From contig JAURVB010014578.1 in NCBI GenBank assembly GCA_033002965.1, positions 32,640 to 96,639 on the forward strand: a stretch of DNA of 64,000 nt, given 5' to 3'. The notes under the pieces were generated by a model. That model searched no databases, was not told the DNA's origin, and saw only the letters and a program-made list of their open reading frames with translations. Positions 26,200 through 38,782 of this stretch are shown piece by piece. A program made the position numbers and the translations under genes. The DNA is from Piper betle. Its lineage: Eukaryota; Streptophyta; Magnoliopsida; Piperales; Piperaceae. The stretch's first letter is position 1. Each line of letters starts with the position of its first letter.

Positions 26200-27342
26200 A
26201 TAGGGGAAGTGGGCTTATCTATAATTATCTCAAACTCAATCCCTTCCCACAGAAAAAAAGAACACAAATTTTGGTTCCCGGCAAACGCGCCGGAAACTCC
26301 GATCATCAAATCCAAGATCCCCCAATCTCCCGACCAATCCAATTCCATCCATGATTCCATATATTCCAAATTCCAATCAATTTCTCAATTTTTGTGATCT
26401 CGATTGATAGCAGATTGATTGATCAATCATCTTCATCTTCGGCTTAATTGCGTCTAACTGGTAGCTGTGCTGTTGCTTTCCAGATCGAGGTAAGACAATA
26501 GATTCGATCTTTTTTGTTGCTATTTTGGTGTTTTGAGATCTTGGGGGTGTGGTTTGGGCGGTTTATCGTGTGGTAGGACAGTAAAGTTTTTATCTTTTGC
26601 TGTTTTGGGGTTTGGGGGAGGGTGTTGCGTGTCTGGAGTGGTAATGGAGGTGTGGTTGGACGTGGGTTTTGGGCTGTGAGTGGTGTTGAGTGGTAAAGTT
26701 GGGATCTTTGCAATGGATTGGGTTGTCTGCAATTGGAAAGTTTGAGGTTTTCTTTTCTGATACGTTGGAGTGGGGAAGGAGGTGAGTTTGCTGCTGGTGA
26801 ATGGTAAAGGTGAGATCTTTGTTATAGATTGGGTAGCCTGGACTTGAAAATTTTGAAGATTGGTTTGTTGATATTTTTGGATGTGGAGCAGGTTGTTGAT
26901 TGGAGTGGGGAAGGAGGTGAGTGTTATGTTGTTGAATGGTAATTTTGCATGGATTGATATGTCCGGATTTGAAAAGTTTGAGGATTGGTTTGTTGATTCT
27001 TGCTGTTGGTACAATGAGTGGGAAAGGATTGATATTCCTGAATGGTAAAGTTGGGTTCTTTGCATGGACTTGTTTGTCTGGAATTGAGACGCTTGTGGAA
27101 TGATTTGTTGATAATTGTCTTTGTGTAGGTTGTGCTAGATTGGAGGTAGGAAGGGAGGTGAATCTGAGGCGATTGTGAATCTGAATCGTGTGAAGATTAT
27201 TGTGTGGGTCCAGCTGGGGTTTTGGGGTATGCAGGAGGTTGTGGCTAACTGGGGAGAGACAAGAAGGCAATCGCTTTGGTATTGGTATGGTATGTGTCTA
27301 TGTGAATGTTAGAAGCTGTGGAGGGGGTGGGGGTTGTTTGAG
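26200..27342 (+). other. 5' leader of CFK1-like gene with repeat-containing intron
   Basis: A C-rich leader (26200-26489) ends in a good splice donor (gatcgag|gtaagac at 26490). The following G/T-rich sequence up to an acceptor such as 'ttgtgtag' (about 27130) or 'gtatgcag' (about 27238) reads as a 5'-UTR intron. It contains a diverged four-copy tandem repeat (26690-27115). Frames on the opposite strand here are products of the biased composition. Confidence 0.6.
26690..27115 (+). repeat. Four diverged tandem units of about 105-135 bp in the leader intron
   Basis: Each unit begins near 'gaatggtaaagttggg.tctttgcatggattg', continues 'tctggaattgaaaagtttgaggattgg' and ends 'tttgttgat'. Units begin near 26690, 26800, 26935 and 27040. 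They share order and spacing but have diverged. Confidence 0.7.
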
Positions 27343-29235
27343 ATGGAGGGGGTGGCGCGTGTGAAGAGGTCGGGTAGTGGGAGTGGCAAGAGGGCACTGC
27401 TTCTTCGGACTAGTTCTACAAAGGAGGAGGGGGAGAGTTGTGGAGAAGCGGCACGGCCTGTGACAGAGGATTCGCCATTTGAAGCATTGGCTCTGTCAAG
27501 GAGGCTTGTTAGGAGTGTGAGTGCGAAATGGAAGAGGAAGAAGGAAAAGATTGGAATGGGAAACAATGACAACAATGCAAAGATGAGAGATGAGAGTAAT
27601 GGGGAAGATGGAGCTGAGAAGATGGTCCACTCCAGCTGCCTCTGCTTGTATAGCCAAGCGGGTGGATGTAAGGTTGGGGCTGATACTACTGCTGCTGATG
27701 ATTTCAACGATGGATGTGGGAATAACCGAAGGAAAACAAATGCTGGAGAAGACTGCTTGAGTTACAGGGTGATTACCGGATTTGAAGGGGCAAAGATGGA
27801 CTGCTTTTCGTATGCAGTAGCTGATCGGATTTGGAGGAGAAATGTTAGGAAATTGAAGGAAATTGAGCAGGGTCCTCCAGTAAATAGGAACAACCAGTTT
27901 ACTCTTCCTGATGATCTGCTGGAGATGTGCTTGGTGAGGCTGCCATTGACCTCCCTCATGACTGCTAGACTTGTTTGCAAGAAATGGAGGACCTTGACCA
28001 CTGCTCCTCATTTTATGGAGTTGAGGTCGAGGGGTAGTTATCAAAGCCCATGGATGTTTGTCTTTGGTGTTGTAAAGGATGGGGTTTGCAGTGGGCATAT
28101 GCATGCTTTGGATGTCTCTCTTGATCACTGGCATAGGATGGGATCTGATATGTTGAGGGGACGATTCTTGTTCTCTGTTGCAGGTGTTGGGAGTGAAATA
28201 TATATTGTAGGCGGTTGTTCAAGTCTAAGCAACTTTGGTAGAGTTGATAGAACCTCTTTTAAAACTCACAAGAGTGTAATTGTTTTTAGTCCCTTAAATG
28301 GACTTTGGCATAAAGTGGCATCGATGAGGACCGCTAGATCTGGTGCCACATTGGGTTTTTTAGAAGTTAGTTCTTTCAGTTTAGTTTTTCAAGCTCGGCG
28401 CGATTGGCAAAGGCAAAAGACTTCAAGAACACGCATTGGGGGTGTCTCTGAAGTTTATGAAGATCCTCACATGTTCTCAATAAGAAGGCAGCTTACAGAT
28501 GCTTCTAGTGAAGTTGCACACTCCACTGAGTCTAGGAGGAAATCTTTCAAAATTGTCAAACAGGAAAATAATCACGTGAATAGAAAGGGGGACAAACGAT
28601 TTGTTTTGATTGCAGTTGGCGGTCGAGGTCCTTGGGAGGAGCCACTGGACACTGGGGAAATTTATGATCCCATGTCAAATAAATGGTTGGAGATTGCCAA
28701 ATTGCCGGGAGACTTTGGGAGAGTCTGTTCTGGTGCTGTCTGCGGCAGTAAGCTTTATGTTTGTTCTGAAACTAACAAGCTTGCTGCCTACGATGTAGAA
28801 AGAGATGTATGGATGGAAATTCAGACAACTGGTTTCCCTCCTCGCATTCTTGAATATCTGCCAAACCTTTTGTCTTGCAAGGATCGGTTGCTCTTATTTT
28901 CTGTATCTTGGTGTCGGCGAGATGGAGACCCAAATAGGAGAGACAAAACTGTGAGGAAGTTGTGGGAGTTGGATCCAACCTATCTTGCCTGGTCTGAGAT
29001 CTCTAAGCATCCAGATGCGCCCATGGATTGGAATGCTGTATTCATGGCAAGCAGGGGCAAGATATTTGGTGTAGAGATGTTTAAGATTTTTGGGCAGGTT
29101 CTTGACTTTGTCACTGTGTGTGATATTAATGAATCATCTGAACTCAAGTGGGTGAGGGCCTCCAAGAAGCATATTGCTAACTACATGGATGCTTCCTCAT
29201 GTGTGACTAAGTCCATGGCTGTGCTTTATCTCTAG
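27343..29235 (+). CDS. CFK1: F-box/kelch-repeat protein, homolog of At5g42350 (CFK1)
   Basis: This is a substrate receptor of an SCF ubiquitin ligase; the Arabidopsis relative interacts with the COP9 signalosome. A single uninterrupted coding exon gives 630 residues. The ATG at 27343 is the first in frame; the in-frame triplet at 27334 is TTG and is not a start. Features: basic, low-complexity N-terminal 180 residues, F-box near 185-225 (FTLPDDLLEMCLVRLPLTSL, RLVCKKWR), then kelch-type segments (IYIVGGCSSLSNFGRVDR, FVLIAVGGRGPWEEPLDTGE, WLEIAKLPGDFGRVCSGAVC), PDAPMDWNAVF, and a conserved C terminus DASSCVTKSMAVLYL. The whole order agrees with the remembered Arabidopsis protein. The N-terminal part is longer and variable. 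It converges on the LPA3-like gene. Confidence 0.9.
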   Translation: MEGVARVKRSGSGSGKRALLLRTSSTKEEGESCGEAARPVTEDSPFEALALSRRLVRSVSAKWKRKKEKIGMGNNDNNAKMRDESNGEDGAEKMVHSSCLCLYSQAGGCKVGADTTAADDFNDGCGNNRRKTNAGEDCLSYRVITGFEGAKMDCFSYAVADRIWRRNVRKLKEIEQGPPVNRNNQFTLPDDLLEMCLVRLPLTSLMTARLVCKKWRTLTTAPHFMELRSRGSYQSPWMFVFGVVKDGVCSGHMHALDVSLDHWHRMGSDMLRGRFLFSVAGVGSEIYIVGGCSSLSNFGRVDRTSFKTHKSVIVFSPLNGLWHKVASMRTARSGATLGFLEVSSFSLVFQARRDWQRQKTSRTRIGGVSEVYEDPHMFSIRRQLTDASSEVAHSTESRRKSFKIVKQENNHVNRKGDKRFVLIAVGGRGPWEEPLDTGEIYDPMSNKWLEIAKLPGDFGRVCSGAVCGSKLYVCSETNKLAAYDVERDVWMEIQTTGFPPRILEYLPNLLSCKDRLLLFSVSWCRRDGDPNRRDKTVRKLWELDPTYLAWSEISKHPDAPMDWNAVFMASRGKIFGVEMFKIFGQVLDFVTVCDINESSELKWVRASKKHIANYMDASSCVTKSMAVLYL

Positions 29236-30084
29236 ACTAAAAGAAAGCTTGAGCTTAAGAAGTTCGGAGGATCACATCCAAGTCTACTTTGTTCTTTTTC
29301 TGTATTCTTTGGTGGCACTATTTTCTGATCAGTTATCACACTTGGGCAGACAGGATAATCAGTGGGTCGATGTATTTAGGCTTTGTCTGGGTGGTTTGTT
29401 CATGTTTTCACTTGTTTTTAGAATTTTAATTGTACTTCATTCATTTTATTGGGTGTTTGTAGTTGTGTGTTTCACCAATAAATTCAAGCCAAAATGTTTC
29501 TCCTGCTGAAATGATGCATCGTTTTGTGTCTGTAAATATTATCTATCATGCTCAACCACAATGCCATGGGTCTGCCGTCAATCAACGTAAGGTGCCTGTT
29601 TGATGATTTCAAATATATACAATACAATGGCAGAAAGGTTCACCTCATTTTATACTCTTTCTTGGTGGTTATATCAACAAGAGATGCAATCTAAAAACTC
29701 GGGACTTTGTTCTAACATTGGTCTTGTGTGTTCTGTTCTGAACAATCAATCAGCTTGCAAAAATTCCTTGCTGCAAATGATTCTCAAGAAATTTTGTGTT
29801 TCATCATAAATATATAATCTGAAGGAATTACTTTAAAAGTAGTAAACATTGTCTTGGTTTTGAATGAATACTTTTAGTGTTCATAATCAATATGTACACA
29901 AATGCTACAAACTTACAATTCATGCTCGAAAATCAAAGCAATGGAAATCTTAACGAAAAGTTTGAAACTGTAACCAGCTTGTAAAAATGAGTGTCCTCTA
30001 TGACAAGGAACTTGAGGCAACAAAAATAAGATCGGTCTTCAGGTTGCTTTAGTTGAAGCAAGTTTGAAAAAACTCCAAATTTGT
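29236..30084. other. 3' UTRs between CFK1-like and LPA3-like genes
   Basis: The strand after the CFK1 stop is T-rich with an 'aataaa' signal near 29477, fitting a 3' UTR of about 250-300 bases. The rest belongs to the 3' side of the minus-strand gene. Frames at 29249-29809 are not recognised. Confidence 0.55.
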
Positions 30085-32900
30085 TTAACTACGCCATGCA
30101 GAAGATGCCTCGGGCTCAAGTTCTTCCTCCCACCAAGTTGCCGTCTGTAGTTAATAAACATTCATGGTTTGAATTTAACAACAGTGAACTATCCACCGAC
30201 AGCAAGCACTTTAAGACTCAACTGTGGCAAGAAGCTTGTGAAAAAAAACTGCAACATGAAGTTACCTTATAACCTCTTCTGAGAAATTGCAGTGAACTTC
30301 CTTCTTCCTCTTGTAGTCCTAGAACCCGCAACAATTCTTCCTTTGTCTAAGCATGGGAGTATTTATTGTGGGATGCCCACTTAACGAAAATAATGCTTAA
30401 GTATAGATTTTAGGAGAAATATGATTACTTCACCCAATGTGAAACGAGTTTCACTTTCAGCTACACAAGCATAGGATCCATCAGATCTCTTTAGCATCAC
30501 CTGCCATGGACCTACACAAGTAGACTTATCAGTTAAGAAACTAAAATCACATGGATTATGAATTTCCTAACATTACCTAATAAGTTAAAAAAGTGATGGA
30601 ACTTGATAGTCTTGATAAACCAATGTGCCCACATAACTTCTTACCAGGGTATTGGCGAAACAATGCTCCATTGTAGTTGACAATGTATGGGGTAACAGCA
30701 ACCGTCTGTTTAGAGGTAAAATGGAAAGAGATAAACTTCATATGGTTAACACTAAGAAACAATTAATATCATAGAACTCTTTACCTTTGAGTACTCTCTT
30801 ATACGTATGTAGAAAACAGGAGTGAACTGTGACAAAAACAGATAATGCACTTCTTTGGGGGGAAATCCCAAGAGACCAAGGTCAGCACTGAAAAGTTAAG
30901 ATGACTCATTTGTCTCAGATGGAATAAGAAGAAACAGAAATGAAGTATTTTTACCCAAGATCTAAACAGCATAAAAACGGGTACCGCAGAGTGTCCAATT
31001 CCAGGTTGAAAAGGAGAGCTGGGGTGCTGGCAGCAAATTTTTCCTGTAAACAATTATAGATTTACAAGGCACATTTTCACTTCGAGCTGCTTGATAGCGC
31101 AGTCAATCTATACTTCTCGTTACATACATATGATAGTGATCATAATAGCTAAATGCCACGCATAGCAGTTAAACCCTATCCGACTTCATTTATCCACAAT
31201 TTCCACTGTTTACATGAGAGAAAATGTACCAGTAAGAATTTGGAAAGGTAAAAAAATAAATCAGAAAGTTCAATATATACAGAAACATCATACCAGATAC
31301 TTCTCTATTGCAGTAAGGTCACGGGTGCTACAATTGATGAATACAAATAAAGATGGAGGATCATCAGGTTTCCAACCACCTGCACTAAACAAGAGAGTTC
31401 GCAGATGTTAGAAGGCCAAAAAAAGATACCAGGCAAGATTCCGAAGAAGTTCAAGATAATAAATAGGCTCTAAATCCTGAATCGGTAATGGGTAAGAGAA
31501 GCAACCTTCTTCTTCACTGCCATATTGAAAATCAAAATCCAAAGTGTTTCTTATTGATTTGAAGAACGAGGTGATGGCCCCTGCAGGCACGTCATCTAAA
31601 GAGCCAATGGTTGTTCCATCAATCTAAAATGCCAAAAAGAAAAAAATTACTATGAAGATGAACAAAACCAAGAAAATGTGCTGCCCTAATAAACATGGTA
31701 TAATAGCACTCAAGCAGACAGCAGTTGATTACATACCGCCTCAATAGCAGTTTTAAACATCTGAGAAGCCCTTCTTTCTCAGGCTTGTCTGGAAACACCT
31801 AAATTCAATAATTTACACTCAATAAAGAGCATACAAGCTTTTTTATCAAACCAATCACCATAGATAGACCTGGAAACTCACAATGCAGGAATTTATTCCT
31901 TTCTTCTCTTTCAGATTCCGAACGACAGCCAATGCCAGTTGAATATTGGCATCAATGAACTCATCTGAAGACCCCTTCAAGAAATAAAAATATCATTTCA
32001 TACTTTTATACATCAAAGTTGCTAGACATATAATACAGAAACCAAATACTTTTCTCATAGAATGCCAAGCAAGTTAAACATGAAGTGTACCTCCCACACA
32101 ATATAAAAAAATAACTAAGAATGCTTGACACAAATATTGAAGATAATACATATATAAGCAGCTGGAAACATAAGTGTTACCTTGTATGACGAAATGTTGC
32201 TCGGCAAAGGCCTGCTTATCACACCCAACAGAACACAATTAACAAACATGAAAATTTTAAGAAAGTGAATCACGGGCATAGCAAAAATAATATCTATGAT
32301 CAATTGTTCAACACACACACACACACACATGCATAGCAAAAGTAGATACATGTACATCATAAACAAACATCAAACTAACAAAAGAGACAAAGAAGCTAAC
32401 AACAAGCTAAGCTAAACTACAATTCGACAAGAATTGGAAGAAAAAAACATAATCAACCACCATATGCAAATTCAAGTATTTCTCACACAAGCAACCAACA
32501 TCAACCAAGAACCCATCAAAATTTAACTATTTTCATGACGTACCGAACGGATCAGAACTTACGGAAAATCAATCTCAAGCCGGGTCTTCCCACTCCTCAA
32601 GAGCATAAAGCAGGGAAGTGGCAGCATCAGACACAAGCACCTCATAGGACTTAGGTTTATACAGGGCCACACCAGCTCTGGGGTCAAACCCAGAAGCTGC
32701 AGCACCTCCCCCACCACTCTTCCCCACCTTGGCAGCCATGGTTATGGAGAAAGCACGCCTAAAAGAATTAGTAGAAGGTGCATGAGAAGCTGCATGGTGA
32801 GGAGGAGGAGAGGAGAGAAGGTGTGGGAAGAGAGGTGGAGAGGAGGAGAGACGAGAAGTGAGGAAGGGGGAGTGAGGGAAGGGAGGGGAGTGATAGCCAT
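30085..32900 (-). CDS. LPA3: LPA3-like (DUF1995) chloroplast PSII assembly factor, 12 exons, three frame slips
   Basis: The relative in Arabidopsis, LOW PSII ACCUMULATION 3, helps assemble photosystem II (CP43) in the chloroplast. Minus-strand exons: 32900-32563, 32211-32181, 31974-31882, 31798-31737, 31623-31506, 31379-31294, 31043-30985, 30887-30785, 30705-30645, 30511-30429, 30346-30266, 30144-30085. Blocks: [149 protein letters not shown] stop. Exon phases elsewhere agree, but the frame slips in the CT-rich transit peptide (about 32800-32830), at one extra G near 32590, and at one missing A near 31775. With all splice sites conserved, sequence error or very recent inactivation is likely. 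Confidence 0.88.
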
Positions 32901-32939
32901 GGCTTGCTTGGTTGAGAATGGGGAAAGAGTGGGTAATAT

Positions 32940-33475
32940 ACAGGGGTGAGGATACTTCAGTGAAAGCCGAAAATCGAATTTAACCAGTCGAATAAGTAGT
33001 TCGATTCGGTTCAACAATAGCTCGGTTTCATTTTTAATTGGCCCGCAGAGAAATCGAGTTCCATATTGATATTTTAGTTCGAATCGATCCGAACCAAATT
33101 AACTAATTTTTTAAAAAATTTATAAAATGCATAGTCCACATTAATTATCATAATACGATAATATTTTTATGATGGATTTTATTTGTTTAATATGATATAT
33201 ATTTTAAAAATATTTATCAAATGATTATATTTGCTAAAATAATAATATAATTTTGATTAAATAATTTTTAAAATAGTTTTCTTATAACTTATTATTTAAT
33301 TCAGTTGTTCAGTTATTGAGCCGACCGAACTAAAATATTTAGGTTTGGCTCGTTTTTGTTTTGTTTTAGTGGCAATTCATTTACTGAATTCTACTACCAA
33401 AGGGAATTTGATTAATTTGGTTTGATCGATTTACGAATCGACTTAACCGATTGAATTATAACACCCTAATTCGGC
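32940..33475. mobile_element. Possible MITE-like element
   Basis: The left end (caggggtgagg) and right end (aacaccctaat) are imperfectly inverted, and both sides carry inverted 'accagtcgaat'/'cgattcg'-type sequence around an AT-rich centre. This is the usual look of a small non-autonomous DNA transposon. A target duplication could not be seen, so the assignment is tentative. Confidence 0.4.
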
Positions 33476-36400
33476 CAAAAGGAACAGATTGAACCGTGAT
33501 ATTATAAGTTGAAGAGTTATTCATTGTCTATCACGTTCAGACTTCGTAGAAACGGATTTCAACCCATCCAGAAAGCTTATAACGAACACCATACTGAGCT
33601 TTCATAGAATGCGTGTAGAGTTCATACTACAAAAGACATATCTTTTATATGTAAAACTTATATATGAGTACTCTGAGTCATAACAGATGCAAAACCTCCC
33701 CTGTAGATTAAGAGAGTGATTTTAAGAATGCATTAATCACCCTGAACTATAAAAGAGGCACACCCCTGTTGCACTTAAAAGGTTGAATGTTGCTACATTC
33801 TTCGTTTATTATTCTTAGTTGAAGCGATTAGATTAGGTATCTAAATTTGCTTAATGCGGATGAGTGCAACATATTAAACATTGGATCGTGATTATACATT
33901 TCACATACCCCGCAAGTAAAATTAACATATAGGCATCATTGGATACTAATGCATCAAACCCTAACACCTCGGTCTTCATGTATATTCTTTTCGCGGTAAG
34001 ACCCGTATGCTTCTCTAACCCATATTCCTCTACGCACATACAATTGCAATCAAATAAGTTTCCTATACATGGATTTGTTCTTTGTCATGTTTCGAGACTT
34101 TCTGGCATTATACAAGCAGCAGACGATGGTTAGCTTTCACCCAAAGTTTATCCGCTTTATAGTAATATAATAACGATAAAATAAATTAAACACATGTTGA
34201 TAACTCTGGAAAAAGAGTTATTATTCTTTGCATTTTATATTGAGTTTTGTTATGTTTTGAGTCATTTAATTTCAATTTTATTAGTTTAGGAGTTTATTAG
34301 ATATTATTAATAAAGTGAGAAAGCATTGTCATTTTGGTGTAAAAATTACTAATTAATGTAGTTCTAGCGGAGTATAAGAGTTAGAAGATGATTTAGAACG
34401 AATTTTGGTTGAAAAAAGCACAGTTTGGTGTTTTGGACAAAACCCCAACACTTGAGCGTTGGGATTTAGAGCGCTTGAGCATTGGGTTTAGAGCGCTTGA
34501 GTGCTGGCCCTATGGTTAAGAAAAGTTTATGGCCAAGACCCAAGCATTCAAACAACCCCAGCGCTTGATCGCTTGCAGTAGGAAAACCATTTTTTCGATA
34601 TTTCTGGAAATTATAGTGGGAGCCAGTTTTAATATTGGGTGGATCATTTATAAACTTGACTAGGGTTTTAAAGAGATAATGTTTTTAAAAACTCTGGACG
34701 GCTTAGTGACGGCATGAAAGATGAGAAGGAACAACAAAAAAGTTGGATTCAAAGAAGAAGATACTTTCCCAAAAGAGTTTTCTTATTTTGATTTAGTTTT
34801 CTTTGTAATCAAATGATGTCTTTCACATTACATACTAATTTCTTGAGTTTAGCATAATATTTTATGGAGTAAATTCTTTTTAGGATTTTCAATGACACCT
34901 AGTTCATGAATTGATAAAGGTTATTAATTTTTCTCCATGTGATTGTGTTTTTGGATCATCTATTTTATTCTACTCTTAATGTTATCATTAGACTGACTAT
35001 CTATTTTTAGATCTGTAGATTTATCTTGTTTAGAGATAGAAAAATTAAATTTGTCATTAAAAAAATAATCTTAGTTTATCTATTTAGCGTGATAGAGATA
35101 TATTTATATGTCTTGGGCAATTATTAATGTCAAAATTAAAGTATTATTTTGCATATACAATTTTATAGAAATATAGAAGTTGTGTGCAAGTGATAAGTTT
35201 ATAGTTAATCGAGAGAATGCCATAAATAATTAATTCTTGTGGTTAAGGATCTAAATGTGCAATTTATATGTAAAAGTTATAACTTTAATTATATAGAGCA
35301 CTAGGTGAAGTTAAAAATCCTAAGTTTGTCGTATTAAAGTTAATATTTGTCTTGAATATTGCATGTTAGATTAGTTTAGTCTTAATCTATAATTTAATCC
35401 CTCTTTGAATTCATTTCCATTTAAGTGTAATTAATTAAATTAATTTTAGTAATTAAGAATTTTTAGTACTAATTCCTTGTGAGATGATATTTTCTTATCA
35501 CTTTTATTACTTGATTCGGCACGCGCACATGCATTATAATTTCCACATCACACATACACAACCATCATGTCATAACAATCCAAAACCATAACGAATGCAT
35601 AAATTTAGGGCTTATGTCTATAATATTGTCATCCACAAAATACATAGAGTTCAAATGCATAACATAACATAACATAGGGCCCCCGCCACAACCATTGAGC
35701 CTCCCGATCTGTATACCTACGCCAGTCAACGCCAATGGGCCCACCTACATATAATAGAAAAATACACCAGTAATCAAATAAATTTGATTACTAGTTCAAA
35801 TAGCTACCGGTAAATTGGTATTTCATTATCCACGGGAACTTAGAAAACTTTAGAAGCCTCACATGAGCGGTAAACAAAATAAGTTATTAAAAGAGTCGAT
35901 GCACAAACATGACAAATATTCAAACTCATAGAACATGTTTATGCTCTTACAACCTCCATATAACATTTGTCACGGTACTCAGGTAGTAAAAAGATAGTCA
36001 AATTAGTGTAAAAAATTTTGAAAATGTGTTGCGTTACACAGTACCCTCATACTTCGCACTACCTCATAGTTTAAAAGAGTACTAGTAGGATTAATAATAC
36101 CCGTATAGATCACTCTTCTCGTAAAATCATAAACCCTCGTATTTATATTTAGGAGGATTAGGTTGGGCTTGTATAATAACATCTTTGGAGTTTATCTTTT
36201 GAAAACTATCAAGGATTTCAACCTTGAAGTTTTATTAAACTCGTGGAACACATGGTTAAATGACCTGACATCAGAGGGATTCCGTAAAACGCCGCTAATG
36301 TTGTTCTATTTTTAAAACACGGCTAAATTTGACATTCAAGGAGTCAAGCAGAGGAAAAGCAAAGGGAGGGTCATACGGACCTAGGATGAGTGAAGCTCTA

Positions 36401-37269
36401 TGTCTTAAATCAATGAGCTCATCCCATGTGTCTTAGCACAAAGATGGAACCAAATCACACTCTTATCACATCAACACACATATCGAGGGAAAGTCTCCAC
36501 ACATAAACAACATATAAGTCACTTAATTATCTTAATTGTATGCTTAATGAAATGTTAAACTCATTAGGTGACTTAATTATGGTTTAGGGTTCCATGTACA
36601 CTTAGTTAGAAAAGTTCAATTCTAAGTTTAATTCTAAGATTTATTGAACGGACTTAACCAAATGATTTTTTGGACAGGTCAAACGATGTTTAAATGGGCT
36701 AAAATTCGACCAGTGTGGCCCTGACACTCCAAAGCTTAAATATAAATTTAACCAAGTGCTGGCCTATGGGTCAATATGATAAATAAGGCCCATTAAAGTT
36801 GAGCTAAGGTGCTGGGAATAATATTCCTTAGCTGCGAACTAATTTTGCTAAGGGTTACCCATGGGCTTGGGAAGGTATTTGCTAGGGTCTGAAGTTTGGT
36901 GGACTTATTGTGTTTGCGAAAATCCTAACTTGTGATCCAATGAACCAAATGTTTCCAAATTTGGATATGATACTAGTGGGATACATCTTAATGTGTGGGA
37001 CGAATTTCATCCAATATCTATCACCATTTCATTACAGTTTCGGATTTTATATTTGGAATCATGAAACTAGAGTTTTACCCTACATTCCTGCATTGTTTGG
37101 ATCACTGACAAAACTAACAACCTATATACATTTTATTGAACCTTAAATTTTACAAATTTCTTGTGGGCAGTTAGGGAGTCCTTACATATAATTTTTACAA
37201 ATTTTATTGGCATTTTTTAGGTTGCTCACTATGGGGCTTAAATTTAAAGCATGAAATCATAACATTAGG
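33476..37269. other. AT-rich repeat-like intergenic DNA without genes
   Basis: No recognisable coding region lies in these 3.8 kb. Around 34449-34510 a short unit 'gcgcttgagcattgggtttaga' is repeated about three times. Parts of 34200-35500 resemble untranslated retroelement sequence in style, but no LTR pair or target duplication was found. The region 35510-36900 contains several CA-rich and 'cataacataacata' tracts. Confidence 0.4.
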
Positions 37270-38270
37270 GGTTTTGTTCATGCCTTTTAGGTGGTTAGAT
37301 TGGTGTGAATATTTTTATAAACAAGGCAACATACAATGCCACAAACGTGGAAAAGAGCCAAGTGAGGAGCTGGCAAGAGTGCTTTTGGAGGTAAAACATG
37401 TTGTGGCTCTTGGTCACTTTGAAGTGTTATTGGCTGCAAAGACTAATCGACTTCTGTTGAAGTCGACTTCGAAGAGTTGGACAAGAATTTTGTTGGTATT
37501 GTTGATGAAGCTGGTAGAGTAGACGATAAAGACATGCAAAAAGCAAAATGTTGAATTTGTTGACATGCTGCTTGAGTGGTCGGGGCTGGCACCTGCTGCA
37601 TAGTTTCGGTTGAACTGAATGATGTTGGGGTTTGAATGTTCGGAATTGGCACTGCTGCACAACTCCGATTGCACTCAATGACGAAGGAATTGCAATGCCG
37701 ATTGTGTTCTTCGGCGGATGTGGCTGCAAGTAGGCGGTACTGGGCGTGCTTGCAATGCTTGAGGCACATGCATGGCCTCGGGGCGAGTGTCTCTTTGTTC
37801 AGGACTCTTCTGAGGTGTAGACTCATGTGATGCTTTTGGTAATCTAGCAAGAATGGCTTGCATTGTTTCTTGGAGGGAGTTCAGCTGCTCCTGAGTTTTC
37901 TTCATTTTTGCATGAAATTGTTGTCTTTCTACCAGCAATTGTTGAAATTTTTGTTTCATTGTATTGTTGGAGGAAGTGCTTGGGGGAAGCTCATGTTTAA
38001 CTGTGACGGGAGCTATGCATGGATGCAGCTCTTTAGTAATCTTTTGAGGTTAAACGACTTTTCGTCGTTCAGGAGTCACAAGTGGCTTTTTCAGCTGTGG
38101 AGGAGTTAACTCTTGTGACTCGAGAGTGATAACGTTCTTCAGTGGGGCTGGGGGAACATAGTCTTGATGCCGTTCAAGCATGACCACCGGTTTCGGTCGT
38201 GGTTCAAGTGTGACCATCGGTCGGGGGAGTGTATTCAAGGCGCCGCTCAAGCATGACAACAGGACTCTTC
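37270..38270 (-). pseudogene. Degenerate TE-derived coding fragment (unassigned)
   Basis: Minus-strand frames between 38259 and 37430 read as a broken charged protein: a proline-rich part (LPRPMVTLEPRPKPVVMLER) followed after a stop by a coiled-coil-like part (QQFHAKMKKTQEQLNSLQET). The composition differs from the flanks. It resembles the low-complexity N-terminal parts of plant transposon or gag proteins, but I cannot name the family. No intact ORF remains. Confidence 0.4.
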
Positions 38271-38782
38271 GGTTTTGGATTTAATTTACCTCAAGATCTT
38301 GAATTTAATATGAGAATTGTGATATATACATTATTATTTATTTGATTTATTTTATTATATATCCATGTCTATATTTGTTTTTATTTTTTTGTAATTAAAG
38401 ATATTGATACAGCTAATTAAAAATAAAATAATATATTATTAAATTTTAACGGTTCAGTAAAATATATTAAATTAATATAAAGTTCAACAATTATGTACAC
38501 GTCATAACCAAAGCAATAATTTCCCCCATCTTGTGTTTGTGTTGTCCTCTCGTCACTAAGTCCTCTAAAGCTTGCTTCATGGTGAACCTAGAGATGTGCA
38601 CTTCCATCAAACAACCACATACTTATTTAACGGAGCCAGGTGAGGCATGACAGATATATTTCACAAAGAGCCAACATAAATGTTCTACTTGTAAGAACTA
38701 CTTTACGAGTGAGGTCAAGGAGATTAGCTGCAAGTGTGGCAGGTATGTCCTCTGTTCCTTGCTGGTTATATTGACTCTGGTG

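Noticed and set aside
26444..27270. Long minus-strand frames upstream of CFK1
   Set aside because: They are His/Pro/Thr/Asn-rich products of the G/T-biased leader intron on the other strand.
27334..27342. CFK1 start nine bases upstream
   Set aside because: The triplet at 27334 is TTG, not ATG; the first in-frame ATG is 27343.
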